Source of the DNA: JAJFUG01 sp964473155 | GTDB taxonomy: Bacteria > Gemmatimonadota > Glassbacteria > GWA2-58-10 | Reading direction: 5' to 3' | Length of the DNA stretch: 11,932 nucleotides | NCBI GenBank assembly: GCA_964473155.1 | Contig: CAYYNT010000093.1 | Location: 1-11,932 of the forward strand | In this document: positions 6,623 through 11,932 of the stretch, one piece after another | Layout of the letters: each line of letters opens with the position of its first letter | Position numbering within the stretch: position 1 is the first letter of the stretch | Program-made: the position numbers and the translations under genes | Notes under the pieces: model-generated | What the model saw: the letters and a program-made list of their open reading frames with translations, nothing else | What the model was told of the DNA's origin: nothing | The model's database searches: none

Positions 6623-7395
6623 TCAACGCTCCAGGCGGTGAATCCATTTCCTGAAAGCAGAACAGAGATTTCCTCGCGGGAAAGCGGACCGTTTGTGTCA
6701 CCGTAATAAGCCTCGGCCAGCATTATCAAACGCTCCCTGAATCCGGCTTCGCGGGCGGTCGGGTAATCGCGGCCCAGAGTAAAAAGCAGACGGCGGTGAC
6801 AGTAACGGCGGACTGCTGCGCGGTCGAGGCCGGCCAGCGGTCCGGTTTTCGGCCACTCGCTGTCGATGAAACCAACCTGCATGCAGTCCGGTCCTATTAT
6901 CACGTTGTTCGAATTAATATCCGTGTGGAAGATTCCAGCCTCGACAACCCGGTCGACAGCGGCCAGGACCTGGGGCATGACGGCGGCAAGCTCATCGGGC
7001 GGAAACTCATGCAAGCAGTGTCCTTCCATGAAATCCCTGGCGAACCAGGACGGGCCGCTGTCAATAAGCTGCGGCCCCAGCCCCTCGCGCGCCAGGGCCA
7101 GTATGACCTCCGTCTCCTGGCTGTAGCGCTCCGCTGGAGGCAGATAATTGCCGCCCTGTGACCGTTGAAGACGTCGCTCCAGTATCCGGCTGGCTATCTT
7201 GAGCAGAATTAAGGGTCGATCGGGACCTTCGGACTCAAGGAGGTATTTCAATCCCCAGCCGCGTCCTCGAATGAAGCGTTTGAGGAGCAGCGGACGGTCC
7301 AGCCGCGCGGACAGCTCCAGCCGGATTGTTTCAGGGTCGGCCAGAAGGCTGCGCTCGGCCCAGAGAAAGGACGCAATTTGTCTAAGACCGGGCAT
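6619..7395 (-). CDS. Kinase-like protein (APH / WaaP / RIO-type fold)
   Basis: This protein of 258 residues carries the core of the protein-kinase-like fold. K66 (LILLK, 62-66) is the likely ATP-binding lysine. E94 is a candidate partner glutamate, and WFARDFMEG (117-125) suits the hinge. HTDINSNN (157-164) is the catalytic loop HxDxxxxN, with D159 and N164, and FIDSEW (176-181) stands where DFG is found, with D178 as metal ligand. There is no classical glycine loop, and the C lobe is short, as in bacterial lipopolysaccharide (WaaP-like), aminoglycoside and RIO kinases. Its locus suggests it phosphorylates a sugar or lipid-linked glycan in the cytoplasm, but a protein substrate is possible. 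The ATG at 7393-7395 follows a strong GGGAGAGG sequence 6 nt away that lies mostly inside a hairpin. The stop overlaps the small gene. Confidence 0.75.
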   Translation of the reverse strand: MPGLRQIASFLWAERSLLADPETIRLELSARLDRPLLLKRFIRGRGWGLKYLLESEGPDRPLILLKIASRILERRLQRSQGGNYLPPAERYSQETEVILALAREGLGPQLIDSGPSWFARDFMEGHCLHEFPPDELAAVMPQVLAAVDRVVEAGIFHTDINSNNVIIGPDCMQVGFIDSEWPKTGPLAGLDRAAVRRYCHRRLLFTLGRDYPTAREAGFRERLIMLAEAYYGDTNGPLSREEISVLLSGNGFTAWSVE

Positions 7396-7403
7396 CCGTT
7401 ACC

Positions 7404-7424
7404 TCTCCCTTTCGTAAAGGGAGA
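7404..7424 (-). promoter_or_regulatory. Hairpin covering the ribosome-binding site of the kinase-like gene
   Basis: A perfect 9-bp inverted repeat (7404-7412 with 7416-7424; TCTCCCTTT and AAAGGGAGA) encloses a 3-nt loop. In the minus-strand transcript the 3' arm contains most of the Shine-Dalgarno sequence GGGAGAGG of the gene starting at 7395. No U-tract follows, so this is not an intrinsic terminator. It may limit translation of the downstream five-gene module, or be a dispersed palindromic repeat that landed in the 52-nt gap. Confidence 0.55.
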
Positions 7425-7447
7425 CCGGGGGGATATGATCCAATAAA

Positions 7448-8605
7448 TCAACACGCATTCAATGCTCTTTCTTTAAGCAGGCGAAGGTACAGGTCCCGCT
7501 CCGCCTGCTCCATCGCCTGGCCGCTGTATTGTTTTATCAGCTCACGCAGGGCCGCGCCGCGGGCGTGACGGTAAGCGCTGTCCGTGCAAAGACGGTCGAA
7601 CGCGGCGGCGTAGCCCTCTGCCGACAGCTCGACCACCTCGGCCAGCGAGCCGACAACCTCCGGCTCGGACTCCCAGAGCGGCCGGTTGATAACGACCGGG
7701 AGACCGCTGGCCGCGGCCTCCAGCACCGGGATGCATACTCCCGGCTGGGTGATGGACATGGCGAAAATGTCATGCGCGCGATAGACCTCTGGCAAATCCT
7801 GGTGAAACACCCTCGGAATGAACCGTATCCTGTCAAGCGCTCCCAGCCTGCCGGCGAGTTCCTTTAATGGTTCATGATACGGGCCGTGACCTGCCAGAGT
7901 CAGTTCAAGCCGGGTATCCCGCGCTACAGCCTCCACGATTGGAGAGGGATTTTTCCCCTCAAACTGACGTCCTACATTCAGAACGCGAAGGCGATGCGGC
8001 GATTCACCGGGATTTGGGACTGGAAAAAAATGCTCAAGGTTCACCCGGTTATATATTACCGAGATGTCCCGGTCCCTCCAATGGTTTACATAACGCAGCG
8101 GGAAGCGGTAGGCGCAGATAACGTGGTCAGCGCCCTGTAAAGTTGTCCGGTTATAACCCAGAACATGGTGGAGGCACTGGTAAATTCCCCGTCCGGTGAT
8201 AAAAAACCCGGGGCCGTAAATACTCAGGCTGCGAGCGATTGAATAGTCATCGTGCACGGAAACTACGCTGACCGCTTTGGATGCGCGGGCGCAGATAACG
8301 GTTAAATAACCCATCAGCAGAGGATTGTAGCCTCGTATTAAATCCGGGCTCAATTCACGAGCCAATCCGATTGCGTGTTTCCGGACCCGCGGCCAGGAAA
8401 GAAACCCGGGCCGCCCGATGGGGTGGATCCAGACTTTCGCGTTTCCGGCCAAGACCCGCGCCGCGTCAATCGCGTCATCCCGACCGGCCAGGCTCAGCAC
8501 ATGCACCTCATCGAACATGTCGCAGGGATTGAAATAACGCTCCTTGAGCACCCCCTTGGCCACGTATTTGTAAAGCGGATCATTCGGTATCACCAGGATT
8601 CTCAT
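7448..8605 (-). CDS. Glycosyltransferase family 4 (GT-B fold)
   Basis: This protein of 385 residues has two Rossmann-like halves. The N-terminal acceptor half runs from MRILVIPNDP to about residue 195 and contains RGYNPLLMGYL and SVHDD. The C-terminal donor half starts at LRVLNVGRQFEGKNP (206-220). The donor half shows LTLAGHGPY (236-243), the strand IRFIPRV (260-266) and PVLEAAASGLPVVI (293-306), with the acidic residue E296 of the retaining GT4 EX7E-type motif. The usual first Glu of that motif is replaced in TQPGVCIPVLE. It probably acts at the cytoplasmic membrane face, adding one sugar to a lipid-linked repeat unit; donor and acceptor are not readable. The start ATG at 8605 has only a weak ribosome-binding site (AGGGG 12 nt away, GAG nearer). 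It lies 33 nt after the dehydrogenase gene. Confidence 0.88.
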   Translation of the reverse strand: MRILVIPNDPLYKYVAKGVLKERYFNPCDMFDEVHVLSLAGRDDAIDAARVLAGNAKVWIHPIGRPGFLSWPRVRKHAIGLARELSPDLIRGYNPLLMGYLTVICARASKAVSVVSVHDDYSIARSLSIYGPGFFITGRGIYQCLHHVLGYNRTTLQGADHVICAYRFPLRYVNHWRDRDISVIYNRVNLEHFFPVPNPGESPHRLRVLNVGRQFEGKNPSPIVEAVARDTRLELTLAGHGPYHEPLKELAGRLGALDRIRFIPRVFHQDLPEVYRAHDIFAMSITQPGVCIPVLEAAASGLPVVINRPLWESEPEVVGSLAEVVELSAEGYAAAFDRLCTDSAYRHARGAALRELIKQYSGQAMEQAERDLYLRLLKERALNAC

Positions 8606-8638
8606 CAGTCTCGCATCCCCTGATTTTTCAGTCCGTTT

Positions 8639-9706
8639 TCAGTGCGATACGGCTTGGTCCTGTCCGAGACGGCATTTTTTGGGTTTAAATTTGAGCTTTA
8701 CCTCCTGGCCGGTCTCCACAGATTCATAAATCGCGTTTATCAACTCGAGTGACTTGCGTCCTTCCAGACCATCAACCAGACCGCGCGCATTAGAATTGAT
8801 GGCCTCGATCACTCCCTCCAGAAACAACCGGTGCCCAAAACCGTATACATCCGGCGGATTCTGATTGCTTTGAGTCCGGATGATTTCATCCTCGGCAGTT
8901 TCATCAGTGAAACGCCAGGTGCGTATCTCGTTTACTGCAAAACCGGCGATTTCCACGGCGCCGCCTTCTCCAAGAATTGAAATGGAACCCTCCAGATCCA
9001 CCGGACGGGCAGCAGTTGTGGCCTCGATGACGCCAAGTGCTCCGTTCGAGAATTTGAGCACCGCTACTCCGGTATCCTCGGTCTCGATTTCCACCAGCCG
9101 GGTGGCGGTCTGGGCGAATACTGTTTCCACATCACCCATGCACCATTCCAGCAGATCGATATGATGACTGGCCTGGTTGGTGAACACACCGCCATCCATG
9201 GCCCAGGTGCCGCGCCAGGCGTCCTGATTGTAATAACTCTGGTCGCGGCGCCAACGTACTCGCACGGCTCCCATTACAAGCTTGCCGAAACGTCCTGATT
9301 CCAGCGCCCGTCTGAGTTGCTGCACGGCAAGGTTATACCGGTTCTGCTTGACTACGAAAAGTTTTACTCCTGAGCGGTCGCATGCTTCGATCATCCGGTC
9401 GGCATCGGTCAAGGTCAGCGCCATAGGTTTTTCAACAACGATATGTACGCCATGTTTCACTACATCCAAGGCATGTTTACCGTGCAGGCCGCTGGGAGTG
9501 AGAATATTGACAACGTCGACTTTTTCCCGGCGCAGCATTTCGTGGTAATCTGTGTACCAGGGAATGCCCAGCGGCCGGGCGGTTGCCTCGGCGCGGGCGG
9601 CAATGATATCGCAGACAGCCACCAGCCTGGCGCCGGGCAGCTCTTGCAGCACTCCGGCATGCTTGCGGCTTATTCGTCCGCACCCGATAAGAGCGAAATT
9701 CAGCAT
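8639..9706 (-). CDS. Gfo/Idh/MocA oxidoreductase, WlbA/WbpB-like UDP-sugar 3-dehydrogenase
   Basis: This protein of 355 residues is of normal length. An N-terminal Rossmann NAD(P) domain has GCGRIS (8-13) and an acidic strand end at VCD (31-33), followed by the family signature VVEKPMALT (90-98) with K93. The C-terminal alpha/beta domain has VVKQNRYN (118-125), YYNQDAWRGTWAMDGGVFTNQASHHIDLLEW (158-188; H181/H182, D184), LEGSISILGEGG (238-249) and the terminal LVDGLEGRKSLELI segment. These middle motifs closely match, from memory, WlbA/WbpB enzymes, which oxidise C3 of UDP-N-acetylglucosaminuronate as the first step to 2,3-diacetamido-uronic acids. That substrate assignment is probable, not proven, since other Gfo/Idh members share the fold. 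The aminotransferase (WbpE), acetyltransferase (WbpD) and 6-dehydrogenase (WbpA) partners are not in the window. The ATG at 9706 is preceded by AAAGGA about 10 nt away. Confidence 0.85.
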   Translation of the reverse strand: MLNFALIGCGRISRKHAGVLQELPGARLVAVCDIIAARAEATARPLGIPWYTDYHEMLRREKVDVVNILTPSGLHGKHALDVVKHGVHIVVEKPMALTLTDADRMIEACDRSGVKLFVVKQNRYNLAVQQLRRALESGRFGKLVMGAVRVRWRRDQSYYNQDAWRGTWAMDGGVFTNQASHHIDLLEWCMGDVETVFAQTATRLVEIETEDTGVAVLKFSNGALGVIEATTAARPVDLEGSISILGEGGAVEIAGFAVNEIRTWRFTDETAEDEIIRTQSNQNPPDVYGFGHRLFLEGVIEAINSNARGLVDGLEGRKSLELINAIYESVETGQEVKLKFKPKKCRLGQDQAVSH

Positions 9707-9799
9707 CCGGTCAGAATCCTTTCAGGCTTTAAAAAGCGAACTGGGATGAAAGATTTCATTTCGTTTCTTCTGTCAATGGAAAGCAAAAAACGGGCCGCC

Positions 9800-11320
9800 T
9801 TATTTTCCAAGGTGTTCGCGTGATTCTTTCACAGGCATGTATCTCTTCTTTCCCCTGGATTTGAACCTTTCCAGCATCAACCCGGCGAAAACAAGCAAAA
9901 ATGGATCGATCATGAAACGGAAACGATTGTTCTCGCCGTACTCGAACAGGTTTCCCACCAGCGAGACGTACACGATGTTGAACCACAGGAAAATCAGAAC
10001 TCCGCGCGCCACAGGATCGGCTTTTTCCTTCTCCGCGGGGCGGAACAGCATTTGCCCCCCGTATACAAGGCTGAACGCCCAGATCAGGAACAGGAATATT
10101 CCTGCTCCTGAGATACGTTTCCAGGGCGAGTCGCTGGCAACATGGAAGACTGCGGAGGGATGCCCGTAAAGGACTATATTACACAGTCTGTCAGTGAGCC
10201 GGATTTTATTGAGATTCCAATAAAGAAATCCTTGATGCGCCGTTGGATTGAAAAAAAGAGTCACAGCCGAAAGAATCCCTTTCAGGTAGGCCTCCGGATG
10301 TCTCAGGACCACGTAAGCCGCATCGGTCAGATAGGCACGCGAAAGGTGAATATAAATCTTGTTGTTAAGGTTCGGCGAGCCGGTGGATTTCGTTTCCTGG
10401 TCCAGTATCCGGATGCCGGTGGAGCCGGAGGGGGGCATGTCGATCTGGAAGTCCCGGTAAATCTGCAGACGGCTGAAAGGGAAAACCATCGCCAGTCCGC
10501 TCAACTCTCCGCGCTGATTCATTGCCACGCGTTTTTCAACAGGCAGTTGAAAGGTGGTGATTTTTGCAATGCTCATCCCGAACCAACTGCTGGTGGACAG
10601 GCTGTCGAAAAGGTAAAGGTTTCTGCATTGAAGCAACAGGATCAGCGCCAGCGGGATAATGGCTCCGGCTGCGACGGCCCGGCGGAAACCGGGCTGTTTT
10701 ATAAGCAGGGCTGCGAGAACAATCATAAACCAGAAAGGATGGAAAAAACTGCGGACAAGCACAACCGTTCCCAGGCAGGTAAAAAACAGCAGGCTGTCAA
10801 CAACGCGCTGACTTTTCAGGAACCGATGCAGAAACCAGGCCGCCGCCACGAGCAACAGCGTGACAGGGCAGGTGTAGAAAAGAGAGTTTTCGTAGACGAT
10901 ACAGGCTGGAGTCAGGATAAACACCCCGGTCAGAAGAAAACTTAGTCTTTGGGCCACTCCCAGACGAACCATAAGGCCGAATAGAAGGAGGCTCAAAGCC
11001 AGCCCGAAGAGCAGGTAAATGATGTTGAATACTTGGGAAAATCCATGAGGTGATATTTTGAGAACCAGTCCCAGAAACAGGTTGAACAGTGGAGGCTGGC
11101 CGTGCATGTACAGGACAGTATTCAGCAGATCATTCCGCAGAAGCAGAGGGTCGGCGAACTGGTCGAAATATTCAAGCGTCCCGCTCTGGAAGCGTATGCC
11201 CGCGAAATAATACGATACGCGGGACAGTATGAATAACCCGGTGATTCCGGCAAACCAGCGTAATGAAATGCAGGCTGAACTTGATGGAACGGCATCCCTG
11301 GTTTGTGCTTGACCGGGCAT
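9800..11320 (-). CDS. Multi-span membrane protein, GT-C glycosyltransferase-like (PMT/ArnT-type)
   Basis: This protein of 506 residues (from ATG 11320) has roughly ten or more hydrophobic segments, starting near residues 22-40. A first periplasm-type loop contains EYFDQFADP (50-58), then HGQPPLFN (73-80), which resembles the PPL(Y/F) element of PMT-type glycosyltransferases. A long hydrophilic loop spans about 265-330, and GENNRFRFMIDP (462-473) resembles the E-x-x-R-x-R element late in that family. The usual consecutive acidic pair in loop 1 is not evident. It would be expected to use a polyprenyl-phosphate-linked sugar on the periplasmic side, or to act in polymerisation. The ATG at 11320 has GGAG (11329-11332) 8 nt upstream; a TTG at 11362 would add 14 residues but has no ribosome-binding site. 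A 93-nt gap separates it from the dehydrogenase gene. Confidence 0.65.
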   Translation of the reverse strand: MPGQAQTRDAVPSSSACISLRWFAGITGLFILSRVSYYFAGIRFQSGTLEYFDQFADPLLLRNDLLNTVLYMHGQPPLFNLFLGLVLKISPHGFSQVFNIIYLLFGLALSLLLFGLMVRLGVAQRLSFLLTGVFILTPACIVYENSLFYTCPVTLLLVAAAWFLHRFLKSQRVVDSLLFFTCLGTVVLVRSFFHPFWFMIVLAALLIKQPGFRRAVAAGAIIPLALILLLQCRNLYLFDSLSTSSWFGMSIAKITTFQLPVEKRVAMNQRGELSGLAMVFPFSRLQIYRDFQIDMPPSGSTGIRILDQETKSTGSPNLNNKIYIHLSRAYLTDAAYVVLRHPEAYLKGILSAVTLFFNPTAHQGFLYWNLNKIRLTDRLCNIVLYGHPSAVFHVASDSPWKRISGAGIFLFLIWAFSLVYGGQMLFRPAEKEKADPVARGVLIFLWFNIVYVSLVGNLFEYGENNRFRFMIDPFLLVFAGLMLERFKSRGKKRYMPVKESREHLGK

Positions 11321-11401
11321 TAAAAATGCTCCAGATAACTTGATGGTTTTCCCGCCGAACAAGGATCAAACCCGGATTGCCGGCACAGATGCGGAAAGGA
11401 T

Positions 11402-11932
11402 TTACCGTAAAAGCCGTTCTATTTTTTCGCCCAGTACGGCCCAGTCGTATTCTTTTACTGTCCGAAGGGCTTGCGCCGAAGCCGAATCATATTTTGTCTG
11501 ATTGTCCCGGAATGCGCGGATAGCATCGGCCAGAGAGGCCGGACCGGTGTAAAAGCTCAGAGCTTCGGGGGCCTTTTGCGCCGTGAGTTCAAGCTCGCGG
11601 CAATGCGTGGCCAGCACCGGCTTGCCCAGCGCCCAGTACTCGAACAGCTTGACCGGGCTTACACGGTCGGTGAGCGCATTTATCCGGAACGGCGCCAGGC
11701 AGAGGTCCATCGAGGCTATCTGACGGAATACCTCCACACGGTCCAGCCGTCCCGTGAAAATAATGTTTTCCGGAATATCAACCCGTTCAAGCCGCTCGCG
11801 CGCCGGACCATCGCCAACCATGACGAACCGTACCTCGGGGAGAAGGCGGGCCGCGGAGCAGACTGTTTCAAGGTCCACCCACTCGCCGAAGAAGCCGACA
11901 AAGCCTGCCGTGAAAGGCGCTCCGGGTTCTTT
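11402..11932 (-). CDS. Glycosyltransferase, GT-B group 1 family (N-terminus beyond window)
   Basis: The visible 176 residues are the C-terminal donor-binding half of a GT4-type glycosyltransferase; the frame stays open to the right edge, so the start and acceptor half are off-window. Typical features in order are FVGFFGEWVDLE (interdomain strand and following helix), RFVMVGDGPARERL, NIIFTGRLDR, LCLAPFRINALTDRVSPVKLFEY and ALGKPVLAT. The SPVKLFEYWALGKP stretch holds the donor-contacting acidic residue. Its stop at 11402 is 81 nt before the ATG chosen for the membrane protein. In that gap I see only a weak 4-bp CCGG hairpin without a U-tract. A GTG at 11878 lies inside the coding frame and is not the start. 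It probably acts in the cytoplasm on a lipid-linked acceptor. Confidence 0.85.
   Translation of the reverse strand, partial: KEPGAPFTAGFVGFFGEWVDLETVCSAARLLPEVRFVMVGDGPARERLERVDIPENIIFTGRLDRVEVFRQIASMDLCLAPFRINALTDRVSPVKLFEYWALGKPVLATHCRELELTAQKAPEALSFYTGPASLADAIRAFRDNQTKYDSASAQALRTVKEYDWAVLGEKIERLLR

Noticed and set aside
9707..9799. Possible terminator between the membrane protein and dehydrogenase genes
   Set aside because: Only short 5-6 bp stems with 2-nt loops (such as ATGAAA/TTTCAT) are present and no stem is followed by a U-tract on the transcribed strand.
10142..10945. 267-codon plus-strand frame opposite the GT-C-like protein
   Set aside because: It is antisense to a hydrophobic coding frame, is rich in Gln, Lys and Arg, and has no motif.
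11363..11401. CCGG-ATTG-CCGG mini-hairpin after the truncated glycosyltransferase
   Set aside because: A 4-bp stem without a U-tract is too weak to call a terminator.

Overview
The window looks like chromosomal DNA of a Gram-negative-type bacterium. Most genes are GC-rich, start sites carry GGAG/GAGG Shine-Dalgarno sequences, and some starts are TTG. The gene content (nucleotide-sugar enzymes, glycosyltransferases, a lipid-linked oligosaccharide flippase and tailoring enzymes) is that of a surface-polysaccharide locus (O-antigen, capsule or exopolysaccharide). I cannot name the organism. The sequence gives no specific tie to a cultured genus, and an uncultivated lineage is possible. I see no tRNA, rRNA, CRISPR array, insertion sequence or integrase.

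Layout. The plus strand (1-3043) holds the lysine-rich tail of an off-window gene, an AT-rich leader (128-420) with a candidate promoter and a palindrome over its -35 box, an HD-domain phosphohydrolase (421-1857) and a non-hydrolysing UDP-GlcNAc 2-epimerase (1973-3043). The minus strand (11932 down to 3059) is one long co-directional run ending tail-to-tail with the epimerase. In transcription order it is: truncated GT-B glycosyltransferase, multi-membrane-span GT-C-like protein, WlbA/WbpB-like sugar dehydrogenase, GT4 glycosyltransferase, kinase-like protein, 68-residue orphan, NodB-like deacetylase, SAM methyltransferase and Wzx/MATE-type flippase. Its promoter lies beyond the right edge.

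How the genes may work together (inference). The epimerase and the dehydrogenase would make amino-sugar donors (UDP-ManNAc; 3-keto and then 2,3-diamino-uronic acid types). The two GT-B enzymes would build a repeat unit on a lipid carrier at the inner membrane face, the flippase would move it across, and the GT-C-like protein would act from the periplasmic side. The kinase, small protein, deacetylase and methyltransferase would modify the glycan. The last five minus-strand genes overlap by 1-4 nt at every junction, so they look like one translationally coupled module. A stable hairpin covers the ribosome-binding site of its first gene. That module, together with the altered catalytic motifs of the deacetylase-like protein, is the most unusual part of the window.
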